A stretch of 64,000 nucleotides of DNA, taken from positions 682,001 to 746,000 of the forward strand of contig NZ_JACVVD010000001.1 of assembly GCF_014534655.1 (NCBI RefSeq), given 5' to 3'. Numbering within the stretch: position 1 is the first letter of the stretch; every line of letters starts with the position of its first letter. Made by a program: the position numbers and the translations under genes. Below, in pieces: positions 44,813-53,977 of this stretch. The notes beneath the pieces are model-generated. The model was not told the DNA's origin. It saw only the letters and a program-made list of their open reading frames with translations, and did no database searches. This DNA comes from Paenibacillus sedimenti. Its GTDB lineage: Bacteria > Bacillota > Bacilli > Paenibacillales > NBRC-103111.

Positions 44813-45316
44813 TTAATCATGGCCTCCTTCCTGTAATTGATGGTGCCGCTTCGTATCGATTCCGAGCAGCTGTAAAAGGGAGTATGCACAGGTCATCAGT
44901 CCTGTTATAGGCATAATGACATACAAGATGCTGTTCGGCCATCCTGTTGCCGGGAGCTCGGAATCATTCATCATGACCGTAAAATCCCAGCCGAAGTAAA
45001 GCAAATAAGCACCGAAGACGAAAATAACAGCTTCGATCGTCTTGTCCAGCACTTTATTGACGGATGCGGGCAACCGATAAGTAAAGGAATCGATACCCAT
45101 ATGGAGCTTCTCCCGAAATCCTATGGCTATGCCCATAAAGGAAAACCAGACCAACAGCAGCAACGTCACTTCTTCGGACCAGAAAAAGACGAAATCAAAC
45201 AGTTTGCGGGTCATCACTTGCATGGTAACAATGATAATCATACTGAGCAGTCCGATCAGAGCGGCCGATTCAATGAAAGAATCAATGCCGAGGGCGATTT
45301 TACGCAGTGCTTTCAT
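44813..45316 (-). CDS. dctQ: TRAP transporter small permease (DctQ)
   Basis: 167 aa with four transmembrane helices; the FFWSEEVTLLLLVWFSFMGIAIGFREKLHMGIDSF stretch is the DctQ core. First gene of the TRAP operon, with a TATAAT box and a cre-like site upstream. Confidence 0.94.
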   Translation of the reverse strand: MKALRKIALGIDSFIESAALIGLLSMIIIVTMQVMTRKLFDFVFFWSEEVTLLLLVWFSFMGIAIGFREKLHMGIDSFTYRLPASVNKVLDKTIEAVIFVFGAYLLYFGWDFTVMMNDSELPATGWPNSILYVIMPITGLMTCAYSLLQLLGIDTKRHHQLQEGGHD

Positions 45317-45344
45317 CGGAAAAGCGGACCTCCTTTCTCTATAG

Positions 45345-45378
45345 TGTAAGTGCTTTCATTTGGCGTGTTTTCATTATA
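45345..45378 (-). promoter_or_regulatory. Promoter -10 and cre-like site of the TRAP operon
   Basis: On the minus strand TATAAT (45378-45373) lies about 57 bp before dctQ. Just downstream is TGAAAGCACTTACA (45358-45345), 13 of 14 matches to the cre consensus. A cre downstream of the -10 would act as a roadblock. No good -35 is seen. Confidence 0.45.
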
Positions 45379-45509
45379 GCCTTCTGGCTTAATGGAAGGT
45401 ATGCCATTGTTTTTAGGTTTTTTTGTAGTTTTTTTAGATACTGACTGCAAGGTGGGAGAAAGGATTGCAATGGAGGGCAGCTGCAAGGGGAAAATGCTTG
45501 GAGGAATAT

Positions 45510-45849
45510 GATCACTATCCCATTAACTCAGAAAAGTGAAATCAAACGAACGCAGTATTACTGAGGTGAAATCATATGATCACTATCCCCTTAACTCAGA
45601 AAAGTGAAATCAAACGAATGCAGTATCACTGATGTGAAACCATAAGATCACTATCCCCTTAACTCAGAAATGTGATATCAAACGAACGCAGTATTACTGA
45701 GGTGAAATCATATGCTAACTATCCCCTTAACTCAGAAAAGTAAGATCAATCGAACGCAGTATCACTGAGGTGAAACCATAAGATCACTATCCCTTTTACT
45801 CAAAAAAAAGTCCAAACAATTGCAGTACCTCTGTTGTAAAAGCCTAAGA
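45510..45849 (+). repeat. Tandem array of five 68-bp repeats
   Basis: Units start at 45510, 45578, 45646, 45714 and 45782, exactly 68 bp apart. Each begins with the core GATCACTATCCCCTTAACTC or a close variant. Units 1 and 3 end in ATCATAT, units 2 and 4 in ACCATAA, so there is a 136-bp A-B-A-B order. Unit 5 is degenerate and runs into the stop of the transposase-like gene. CTCAG and CTGAG within each unit could form a hairpin. No gene is seen in 45317-45843 apart from this array. Confidence 0.85.
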
Positions 45850-46722
45850 AGCTAGTCTAGTAAAATACGTACAACAAGAAATTGGGCTTGAGAAGCATAG
45901 AAGCGCTAATCGAGGGAAAATTTGCGTGTTTTTGATCGTCATATTCATACGAAAGCTGAATTCGTCTAAATACATTTGAAGATGTCTTGCTCCTAATCCG
46001 TGAAACGTTTCATTGATCCATTTGCTAGCTTGATGGGCAAAAATCATGAGGGGACGGGTTCGTTTAGGGCTGTAAAACCTGGTTACACTCTCAATATTAT
46101 TCGTATGGGGAGCGATATGTTGATTTGTGAAGGCCAAACTAACGGATCGTGAAATGTGGCGATCTCTTGGATTTTCGGGGATCACGAGCTTTATTTTCAA
46201 ATATTGGTCTACGCCATGCTCATTCAGGGAGGACCCGATAAGGAGCAGGTGTTCTTTTGGGTGCTTATGAACGGAAGGATTAAATGGGCGGCCATAAACA
46301 GCTGAATTGACCCGAACGGAGCCGGTTAAGCGTATATTTTGGTCGGCCTTTTGGATGACTTGACGTATTTTAAATAGAATTAGCCATGCGGTTTTATACG
46401 TAACTTGAATAATCCGTGAAAGTTCAACAGCATTGATGCCTTGTTCTTCGCGCGATACAAGAAAAATAGAAAGAAGCCACTTTCGAAGTTCGGTCCGGCT
46501 GCCCTCCATAACGGTACCTGCTGTGATAGAAGATTGGTGGCGGCAATGAGAGCATTCATATAGTGGAAGTCGGCGTGTCTTGGTCAAATAGGCATGACGA
46601 TGTTCACAACGTGGGCAAATAAAACCATTAGGCCATTTTATATGAAAAACATACTTAGCACATGCATCTTCCGTTGAGTATTGACACTGAAATTGTTCGA
46701 GAGACATGTTTGTAAAATCCAT
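45844..46722 (-). CDS. IS1595-family transposase-like protein, catalytic motif altered
   Basis: 292 aa, uninterrupted. The N-terminal zinc ribbon (CPRCEHRH...CSHCRHQ), followed by TAGTVMEGSRTELRKWLLSIFL, is typical of IS1595/ISXO2 proteins, and the C-terminus FHGLGARHLQMYLDEFSFRMN is the family signature. In the catalytic domain the usual VDETY with the first Asp reads VRVNSAVYG, and no TDGW-like second Asp is found; the final Glu may be in NNIES. So it is probably unable to transpose by itself, and either a domesticated DNA-binding protein or a decayed transposase. Arrays with a shared core flank it in inverted orientation. Confidence 0.82.
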   Translation of the reverse strand: MDFTNMSLEQFQCQYSTEDACAKYVFHIKWPNGFICPRCEHRHAYLTKTRRLPLYECSHCRHQSSITAGTVMEGSRTELRKWLLSIFLVSREEQGINAVELSRIIQVTYKTAWLILFKIRQVIQKADQNIRLTGSVRVNSAVYGRPFNPSVHKHPKEHLLLIGSSLNEHGVDQYLKIKLVIPENPRDRHISRSVSLAFTNQHIAPHTNNIESVTRFYSPKRTRPLMIFAHQASKWINETFHGLGARHLQMYLDEFSFRMNMTIKNTQIFPRLALLCFSSPISCCTYFTRLAS

Positions 46723-46835
46723 ATGGCCACCCCGTTAAATTTGATTCGAACCCAAACGTTTGTTCCTCTTTATTATATCGAACATACAATCGTACATCAA
46801 CATTTTTTTACAAATAAATACAAAATTTAAAGCTA

Positions 46836-47185
46836 CAGGCTGTCTGAGCCAAAGGGAGTGTGCACAAAGAAGGACTAACATGAAATGTTGAAGCTCGTAT
46901 CTGATCGAAGGGGATAGTGGTTCAAGAAATCTTTGTGGATCAAAAGTTGCGCAGGTTGTCTGAGCCAAAGGGAGAGTGTACAAAAGAAGGACTAACATGA
47001 AATGTTGAAGCTCGTATCTGAGCGAAGGGGATAATGGTTAAAGGAATCTTTGAGGGTGAAAAGTTACGCAGGTTGTCTGAGCCAAAGGGATAGTGCACAA
47101 AAGAAAGGTTAGCATGTATGTTGAGGATCGTATCTGAGCGAAGGGGTTAGTGCTTCTAGGTTTCTTAGAGGTTGAACTGTTGTTA
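46836..47185 (-). repeat. Array of six ~58-bp repeats (three 116-117-bp dimers)
   Basis: The core TCTGAGCnAAGGGGATAGTG (reverse complement of the left-array core) occurs at 46843, 46900, 46959, 47017, 47076 and 47133, 57-59 bp apart. Odd copies have GTCTGAGCCAAAGGG and even copies ATCTGAGCGAAGGGG, so the true unit is 116-117 bp (starts 46836, 46952, 47069). Odd-to-even spacers carry an AACAT-GAA-ATGTT palindrome. Nothing else is seen between 46723 and 47306. Confidence 0.85.
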
Positions 47186-47306
47186 CAATTAGTATAAGAC
47201 AAGGAAAAGAGTGGGAGTGTCCAAAAATTAAAGGAAAAAGCGTCCTGTCTCACGAAGAATTCAACAATATAGAGATTATTTGGTCAGGAAATGTGGTGAC
47301 TTTCAA

Positions 47307-49073
47307 ATGAAATCAAGTTTTCTCCTGTGGCTTAAGGAAATTAGGAATATCCGGATTAAGGCCAAACTATTCCTCCTTATTACGATCAGTATGGCTGTCA
47401 GCTCCTGCATTTCGTTGGTGGGTCTTCAGATTGCTTACTCGATGTATGATCAGCAAATTTACGAGAAGTCATCGCAAGTATTGAATCTTTCTTCGGCGAT
47501 GATTGAGAATGAACTAAACAAGGTTGAACGGCTTACTTTCAGCATCATGTCCGATGAGCAGATTCAGCAAAACCTGGTTATCATGAATACGAGCGACAAC
47601 GATTATGTGCGCATTCAATCGCGGGCGAAGCTGGTGGATCGGCTTGTACAGTATATCAACTCAGAGACCTATATCATCGCTGCTATTATTACGGACCTGG
47701 AAGGCAATAATTATTCAAGCGGGAATTTGACAGCGCTCTCAAACGAGCGGCAAAGCTTGATCCAGAAAACCGCTGATCAAGGAGGAGGCAGTTTGGGTTG
47801 GGTGTTTCCCGATGCTCAGGATTTCAGCCTGATTGCTGCCCGGCAAATCCGTTCTTTTAATAATTTGGATATAAAAAAGCTGGGCAGTCTCGTTTTGCAG
47901 GTAAATCTGGACAAGATCGTCAATGTCTATGCCAGAGAAGCCGTCACGCGAGAGGGCGAGCTGCTGATCGTCTCGGAAGGCAACTTGATTTATCCTCGAA
48001 CCGTTAGCTTAAAAACGTTAATTAATGACGGGAACCCGCTAAATTCCGCAAAAGGATTTCGCATTATCGATCAGGATGGAGAATCCTATTTCGTCTCGCA
48101 CATTCATTCGGATTATTTAGGATGGACGTATTATAATACGCTCCCTTTTCAGGAAATTTTTCATACTATCATTCTGATGAAAAATTGGATGATAGCCATA
48201 TTTATGATCAGCTTTTTCCTGCTTGTCGGGTTTGGCATGACGGTAGCCAGAAGCATAACCAGGCCAATAGAAGGCCTGATTACGAATATGCGGGGGCTGC
48301 AGATCAGCGATTTGGAAAACTCCGATCTGCATACGATCGCTCCGCCTTCCGTTCAAATGGATGAAGTGGGTTTGCTGCAGCGTACGTACCGGATGATGAT
48401 TGTTCGTATTCAAGAGCTGATCAAAGAGAATTACATGAAGCAGCTCATGATTAAAGAAACGGAGTTTCGCTCGCTGCAGGCGCAGATCAACCCGCATTTT
48501 CTTTACAATACGCTGGAGTCGATCAACTGGATTTCCAAGATGAACGGTCAGAAGCAGGTATCCCAGATGGTTGAAGCGCTTGGGTATTTACTGAGATCGT
48601 CCATCAGTTTAAAGCAGGACATCATTACGCTCGGAGAAGAGCTGCAGCTTGTTCAGCATTACATCACGATTCAAAAGGTTCGTTTTGAAGAGCGGCTCGA
48701 TTTCCGGTTGGAAGTGCCGGAGGCGTTAATTGGTCAACTTATTCCGAAGCTCACCCTGCAGCCTCTCCTGGAAAATGCGATTAAATATGCGGTAGAAGTG
48801 ATGCTTGAGCCCTGTACGATCCGGATCACGGGTCGGGAAACGGAAGATGCCGTGGAGCTGTTCGTCGAAGATAACGGTCCCGGCATCGACCAGACCTACT
48901 TGGAGCAGATCATGAAGGGCGAAAGACAAACGAAAGGCACCGGCATCGGTCTGAAAAATATCGATGAACGAATTAAGCTATCGTTCGGCGATGGTTACGG
49001 CATTCAGGTTGAAAATCGAGAAAGCGGCGGCACCTGTGTGACGATTCGAATTCCCCTAACGAAGAGAGGTTAG
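47307..49073 (+). CDS. yesM: YesM-like sensor histidine kinase of the rhamnogalacturonan locus
   Basis: 588 aa: TM1 (KLFLLITISMAVSSCISLVGL), extracellular sensor, TM2 (MIAIFMISFFLLVGFGMTVA), HAMP, phospho-acceptor AQINPHFLYNTLESINW, HATPase ENAIKYAVE and DNGPGID. Start ATG 47307 (KSSFLLWLKEIR); the upstream frame to 47280 has no better site. It heads a block in the order of Bacillus yesM-N-O-P-Q-R-(S)-T, hence the symbol. Confidence 0.92.
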   Translation: MKSSFLLWLKEIRNIRIKAKLFLLITISMAVSSCISLVGLQIAYSMYDQQIYEKSSQVLNLSSAMIENELNKVERLTFSIMSDEQIQQNLVIMNTSDNDYVRIQSRAKLVDRLVQYINSETYIIAAIITDLEGNNYSSGNLTALSNERQSLIQKTADQGGGSLGWVFPDAQDFSLIAARQIRSFNNLDIKKLGSLVLQVNLDKIVNVYAREAVTREGELLIVSEGNLIYPRTVSLKTLINDGNPLNSAKGFRIIDQDGESYFVSHIHSDYLGWTYYNTLPFQEIFHTIILMKNWMIAIFMISFFLLVGFGMTVARSITRPIEGLITNMRGLQISDLENSDLHTIAPPSVQMDEVGLLQRTYRMMIVRIQELIKENYMKQLMIKETEFRSLQAQINPHFLYNTLESINWISKMNGQKQVSQMVEALGYLLRSSISLKQDIITLGEELQLVQHYITIQKVRFEERLDFRLEVPEALIGQLIPKLTLQPLLENAIKYAVEVMLEPCTIRITGRETEDAVELFVEDNGPGIDQTYLEQIMKGERQTKGTGIGLKNIDERIKLSFGDGYGIQVENRESGGTCVTIRIPLTKRG

Positions 49074-49079
49074 AGATTT

Positions 49080-50633
49080 ATGTATAAAGTGCTTCTTGTT
49101 GATGATGAACGTATGATTCTGGAGGGTATATCATCGATCGTAGATTGGCAATCCGTTGAAACATCTTTGATGGGAACTGCTCGAAATGGAATTGAGGCGT
49201 ATGCTTTTGTTTGTGAGCATGCTCCGGACATTATCATCAGTGATATCCGCATGCCTGGGCTGGATGGTCTGGGACTTGTAGCCAAAGTAAAAGAAACACA
49301 TCCGCAGATCCGTTTTATTATGCTTTCCGGGTTCGATGAGTTCGAGTATGCCCAGATTGCTATGCAGCACGGCGTGAAGCACTATTTATTAAAGCCGTGC
49401 AATGAGAACAGCATCCTTGGCGCGCTCAGTGAGCTCGTGGCCGAATTCAAGCTGGAAGAAAGCAAGGAGCAATTTGTTTTATCGATGAAAGCGAACATGA
49501 GCAAAGTGCTTCCTCATGTCAAAGAGCAGTTCCTCAAAGAATTTGTGACCAATAAATCGTACGGCAGTCGCGACTGGGACTATTATCAGGAATTGTTCGG
49601 TCTTCGTGCTGTCAACAAGCAAGTCAGGTTGCTCCTTTTCCGGCTTGAGGGTCAATTTGAATACGAACATCTTTTTGCCGTGAAAAATATCGCAGAGGAT
49701 ATTCTGGATGAACCGCTTTTGAGTTCGACTGTCGCCGAGCAAGTGTTGATTCTCATTGAGGACAGTAATGGTTTGGAGCGATTGCAAGAGCAAATCAGCG
49801 AAATTCGCCGGATATTTGCTCTATACTATAAAATTGACACAACCATCGCATTGAGTGAAGCAGGTGAAATTGTTGAGGCTAGACGCTTATATCAGCAAGC
49901 CCTGGATTGCTTAGGGCATCGCTTTTATCTGGGGGAAGGCGGGCTAATTACAACCCGTGATATATCTGATGCATCCGCGGTGCGGAAGGGCGATTTCGTC
50001 TACGATGAAGACCGCATACTGTTTCCGGTCCGGGCTGGTAACTGGCAGGAAGCGGAAGAGGGGATCGACGCTTTTTACGAACAGTTATCCAATTCTCGCC
50101 TGGATATTCAGACGACGAAAACGTATGTGCTGCAGCTCTATATCTCCATGACCCGTCTCTGTTCAGAGGAGCAGATGAAGGCATATATGGGGCAAATCGT
50201 TCAAATATCGCAAATGGAAACGATGCTGTCGAGCATGGCTTTCTTGAAGAAGGCGGCGCAGGAAATCACGAATTTGAATTTCCAACAGAACAAGACGAAG
50301 CATTCCGCCATTATTCAAAAGGTCATCGATATTGTGAACGAACAGCTTGGAAATCCTGAGCTTTCATTGAACTGGGTAGCGCATCAAATGCTCTATATGA
50401 ATCCGGACTACCTCGGCAAGCTATTCAAAAAAGAGACCGGAGAACGTTTTTCCAATTATGTGGTCACAGTCAGAGTAACGAAGGCCATGGAGCTCATCAA
50501 ACACCAAGATGATGTCAAAGTATTTGAATTGGCGGAGTTGTTCGGTTTCGGGGATAATCCGCAGTATTTCAGCCAAGTGTTTAAGAAAATAGCCGGTTGC
50601 GCGCCTTCGGAATACAAGAAGCAAACGATGTGA
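49080..50633 (+). CDS. yesN: YesN-like response regulator with AraC domain
   Basis: 517 aa: receiver (VLLVDDERMILEGI, phospho-Asp in PDIIISDIRMPGLDG, Lys in HYLLKPC), a long helical middle region, and an AraC double HTH (VAHQMLYMNPDYLGKLFKKETG and FGFGDNPQYFSQVFKKIAGCAPSEYKK). Starts 6 bp after yesM. Likely activates yesO-T through the phased repeats at 50660-50684. Confidence 0.92.
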   Translation: MYKVLLVDDERMILEGISSIVDWQSVETSLMGTARNGIEAYAFVCEHAPDIIISDIRMPGLDGLGLVAKVKETHPQIRFIMLSGFDEFEYAQIAMQHGVKHYLLKPCNENSILGALSELVAEFKLEESKEQFVLSMKANMSKVLPHVKEQFLKEFVTNKSYGSRDWDYYQELFGLRAVNKQVRLLLFRLEGQFEYEHLFAVKNIAEDILDEPLLSSTVAEQVLILIEDSNGLERLQEQISEIRRIFALYYKIDTTIALSEAGEIVEARRLYQQALDCLGHRFYLGEGGLITTRDISDASAVRKGDFVYDEDRILFPVRAGNWQEAEEGIDAFYEQLSNSRLDIQTTKTYVLQLYISMTRLCSEEQMKAYMGQIVQISQMETMLSSMAFLKKAAQEITNLNFQQNKTKHSAIIQKVIDIVNEQLGNPELSLNWVAHQMLYMNPDYLGKLFKKETGERFSNYVVTVRVTKAMELIKHQDDVKVFELAELFGFGDNPQYFSQVFKKIAGCAPSEYKKQTM

Positions 50634-50659
50634 GACTTCAATTCACTGATTTTTGAACA

Positions 50660-50684
50660 TTTATCGCGGTTTATTGCATTTATC
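50660..50684 (+). promoter_or_regulatory. Phased TTTATY repeats upstream of yesO
   Basis: TTTATC (50660), TTTATT (50670) and TTTATC (50679) lie 9-10 bp apart, 67-91 bp before the yesO start. A candidate YesN binding region, based only on spacing and position. Confidence 0.3.
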
Positions 50685-50750
50685 TTTGTTCGCATCAGGT
50701 AGATAATAGGAACTGTAGAGCATAAGTGACTCATAGGGAGGAAGCCATCT

Positions 50751-52082
50751 ATGAAACGCAAACCGTTGCCTTTCTTGCTCTCGACGGCACTGCTTCTGAC
50801 CTTGACAGGCTGCAGCAGCGCTTGGAACTTAACGTCAGGAGGAACAGCGACACCGAAGACGACAGCAGAGACGAAGCAAGGGGATGTCGAACGCGACGTC
50901 AAGCTTCGAATCGCATGGTGGGGAGGTCAGGCCCGACACGACTATACTTTGAAACTGATCGAACTCTATCAGCAGAAGAACCCTCATGTAAAAATTGATA
51001 CCGAATATGCTGGTTTTGACGATTATTGGAAAAAGCTAGCTCCGCAAGCAGCAGCTAACCAGCTTCCGGATATTATTCAAATGGACATTTCGTATTTGGG
51101 ACAATACGGCAGCAAAGAGCAGCTGGAAGACTTGACGCCGCTTACGAACAGCGGAGCTTTAAATATTAGTTCGGCTTCCTCGGATACGATTAATACCGGG
51201 CGAGTTGACGGCAAATTATATGGGATACCGCTCGGTATCAACGCCCTAGGTACTATTTACGATGATGAGCCGTTGAAGCAAGCAGGCATCCCGTTAATCG
51301 ATCACAATTGGACTTGGTCGGTATTGGAGCAAATCAATGACAAAATGAAGAAGCAGGGCAAATTATTAGATCACTTGCGGTTCGATCAATTCTTCCCTTA
51401 TTATTTGCGAACGCAAGGACAGCATTATTTTAACGCCGATGGCACAAGTCTTGGTTATTCGGATAATAAGTACTTTATCGAGTATTACAAAATGTACAAA
51501 AGATGGTACGACGCCGGTTACATGCGAACCTGGGACAAAGAAGCATTATCGAAACTAACACCAGAAGAGAATCCGATCGCTCTGGGCGACGGTTTTATGA
51601 CGATGGCCTGGTCGAATCAATTCGTAACGCTGCAGCAAGCGTCCAAGAAACCATTGCAAATTATGGGTCCCCCAGGTCCGAATCAAAAGCAGGGGCTTTA
51701 CTTGAAACCAACGATGCTGTTCTCGATTTCGAAAAGCTCGAAGCAGAAAGAGGAGGCAGCCAAATTCATTTCCTGGTTCATTAACGATCTGGATGCGAAC
51801 ATGTTGATTAAGGGCGATCGGGGCATTCCGATCTCAAGTAAAGTGAAGGAAGGTTTAAAGCCTTCGCTGCGCCCGGAGGAACAACAAGTCTATGAATACG
51901 TTGCCTGGGCCGAACAAAACAGCAGTGTCATGGAACCGCCGGACCCTACAGGTGCTGCAGAAGTGAGCAAGCTCCTCAAGGATATGCAGGAACAAATTTT
52001 ATATAACAAAATTTCCGTCGAAGAAGCCGCGGCTAAATTCAAAAATGATGCTAATGCGATCCTAGCCAAAAATAAGAAATAG
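50751..52082 (+). CDS. yesO: Sugar ABC transporter solute-binding lipoprotein, YesO-like
   Basis: 443-aa family-1 receptor. The signal ends in LTGC (Cys21); a short Thr-rich tether precedes the domain that begins VKLRIAWWGGQARHDYTLKLIELYQQ, with the motif GIPLGINALGTIYDD. GGGAGGAAG is the ribosome site. In Bacillus, YesOPQ imports rhamnogalacturonan disaccharides. A 94-bp gap with a small GGGCG/CGCCC hairpin separates it from yesP. Confidence 0.92.
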   Translation: MKRKPLPFLLSTALLLTLTGCSSAWNLTSGGTATPKTTAETKQGDVERDVKLRIAWWGGQARHDYTLKLIELYQQKNPHVKIDTEYAGFDDYWKKLAPQAAANQLPDIIQMDISYLGQYGSKEQLEDLTPLTNSGALNISSASSDTINTGRVDGKLYGIPLGINALGTIYDDEPLKQAGIPLIDHNWTWSVLEQINDKMKKQGKLLDHLRFDQFFPYYLRTQGQHYFNADGTSLGYSDNKYFIEYYKMYKRWYDAGYMRTWDKEALSKLTPEENPIALGDGFMTMAWSNQFVTLQQASKKPLQIMGPPGPNQKQGLYLKPTMLFSISKSSKQKEEAAKFISWFINDLDANMLIKGDRGIPISSKVKEGLKPSLRPEEQQVYEYVAWAEQNSSVMEPPDPTGAAEVSKLLKDMQEQILYNKISVEEAAAKFKNDANAILAKNKK

Positions 52083-52176
52083 CGATGCTTACGATTCGCT
52101 AAGCTTGATACAGGGGGGCGGCCGGCGAGTCGCCCTACCACATACACAGAAATGGACACAGACAGGGAGTGGAACT

Positions 52177-53064
52177 ATGAAGTTACGTGAAAATAATCAC
52201 ATAGTCGGATATGTGTTTATATCGCCATTTGTTATTGGATTTCTGATTTTTACTCTTTTTCCGATGCTATCATCCTTATATTTCTCATTCACAGAGTATG
52301 ACCTGCTCTCTGCCCCGCGATGGGTCGGTCTGGCCAACTATGAGAAGATGTTCACAGATGATGAAAAGATTATGGATTCCATTAGAGTCACGCTGATTTA
52401 TGTGCTCACATCGGTTCCTATGCGGCTCATTATCGCTTTGCTTGTTGCCATGCTGCTAAACAGGGCGGCAAGAGGCATCGGCTTGTACCGAGCGACCTAC
52501 TATTTGCCTTCCTTGATTGGCGGCAGCGTGGCAGTGTCCATCATGTGGCGTCAAATTTTTGGAGATAAAGGTCTCATCAATGCTTTCCTTGGCGTGATCG
52601 GGATCGATACGCAGATCTCTTGGATCGGCTATCCGGCGACGGCGCTCGGCACCTTGGTGCTGCTGTCGGTATGGCAGTTTGGTTCGTCCATGCTCATCTT
52701 CCTCGCAGGGCTCAAGAACATCCCGGCCTCTTATTACGAAGCAGCGAGCGTGGATGGAGCGGGACCGATGAGCAAATTTTTTAATATCACCCTTCCGCTG
52801 TTAAGTCCAATTATTCTGTTTAACTTGATACTGCAAACGATTTCCGGATTCCTGACCTTCACACCTGCCTATATCATATCTAATGGTGAAGGCGGACCAC
52901 TGAACAATACGCTGTTGTACTCGCTTTATTTGTTCCATCGTGCCTTCGTCTTTTTCGAAATGGGATATGCATCCGCGATGGCGTGGTTTATGTTGATCCT
53001 GATCGGGATTATCACACTGGTCATTTTCAAAACATCTAAATACTGGGTTCACTACGAGAACTAG
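52177..53064 (+). CDS. yesP: Sugar ABC transporter permease, YesP-like
   Basis: 295 aa with six transmembrane helices, starting near [23 protein letters not shown], and the EAA loop [28 protein letters not shown] 5-10 bp before ATG 52177 fixes the start; the open frame extends upstream to 52105 without a ribosome site. Confidence 0.93.
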   Translation: MKLRENNHIVGYVFISPFVIGFLIFTLFPMLSSLYFSFTEYDLLSAPRWVGLANYEKMFTDDEKIMDSIRVTLIYVLTSVPMRLIIALLVAMLLNRAARGIGLYRATYYLPSLIGGSVAVSIMWRQIFGDKGLINAFLGVIGIDTQISWIGYPATALGTLVLLSVWQFGSSMLIFLAGLKNIPASYYEAASVDGAGPMSKFFNITLPLLSPIILFNLILQTISGFLTFTPAYIISNGEGGPLNNTLLYSLYLFHRAFVFFEMGYASAMAWFMLILIGIITLVIFKTSKYWVHYEN

Positions 53065-53077
53065 GAGGAGATCAGAT

Positions 53078-53923
53078 ATGGTCATACGTATGAAAAATGT
53101 GAAATCGATGCTGTACCATCTGATCGTATGCGTCATCGCTGTAGCCGCGATTTATCCGATATTGTGGCTGGTTGCCAGTTCGTTTAAGCCTAACGAAGAA
53201 ATTTATACAACTGCAAGCAGTTTGATTCCAAGCAAGTTTGAATGGAAGAACTATGTAACCGGATGGAAGGGCTTCGCCGGTATTACCTTTGCTACATTTA
53301 TGAAAAACTCTTTTATCATCGTGATTATTTCAACGATTGGAGCGGTAGCCTCCTCAGCGTTAGTTGCATATGGATTCGCGCGTATCCGTTTTGCCGGAAG
53401 CAAGCTCTGGTTCTCAGCTGTCATGTTAACCCTGCTCCTGCCGCATGACGTTACGATTATTTCGCAATATGTTCTGTTTGCCAAAATCGGCTGGCTTTCC
53501 ACCTTTAAACCGATTATCGTTCCGCAATTTTTTGGAATTCCGTTTTTCATCTTCCTCATCATCCAGTTTATCCGTACGATTCCAGGCGAACTGGATGAGG
53601 CTGCAAAGATGGACGGCTGTTCGAAGTACAGCATTTTCTTTAAGATTATTGTGCCATTGATCGTTCCGGCACTCGTGACATCGGCCATTTTCTCCTTTTA
53701 CTGGAGATGGGACGATTTCTACACGCCGCTGCTTTATTTGAACGATCCCAAATTATATCCAGTATCTTTAGCACTTAAGCTATTCCTGGACAGTGAATCT
53801 ATAAACAACTGGGGCGGTATGTTCGCTATGTCCACACTGTCTCTGGTTCCTATATTTATTGTCTTTATCATCTTCCAGAAGTACATCGTGGAAGGGATCA
53901 GCACCAGCGGTTTGAAGGGATAG
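53078..53923 (+). CDS. yesQ: Sugar ABC transporter permease, YesQ-like
   Basis: 281 aa with six transmembrane helices and the EAA loop [29 protein letters not shown] precedes the ATG. Pairs with YesP; the ATPase is not encoded here, as usual for MsmX-dependent importers. Confidence 0.93.
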   Translation: MVIRMKNVKSMLYHLIVCVIAVAAIYPILWLVASSFKPNEEIYTTASSLIPSKFEWKNYVTGWKGFAGITFATFMKNSFIIVIISTIGAVASSALVAYGFARIRFAGSKLWFSAVMLTLLLPHDVTIISQYVLFAKIGWLSTFKPIIVPQFFGIPFFIFLIIQFIRTIPGELDEAAKMDGCSKYSIFFKIIVPLIVPALVTSAIFSFYWRWDDFYTPLLYLNDPKLYPVSLALKLFLDSESINNWGGMFAMSTLSLVPIFIVFIIFQKYIVEGISTSGLKG

Positions 53924-53977
53924 TGTGCAGCTATTATGTTAAGAGAAAATGGTCAACTACAGGGAGGAACCGAAGAG

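Noticed and set aside
45844-46722. Intact, active IS1595 insertion sequence
   Set aside because: The first catalytic Asp is Asn, the second Asp motif is not found, and no simple terminal inverted repeats with target duplication could be recognised outside the arrays.
46735-46998. 87-aa minus-strand open frame, and a similar one at 47038-47253
   Set aside because: Both are translations of the tandem array (same peptide pattern repeated); they lack ribosome sites.
45510-47185. CRISPR array (regular short repeats around a nuclease-like gene)
   Set aside because: The stretches between cores are themselves repeated copies, not unique spacers, and no cas gene is present.
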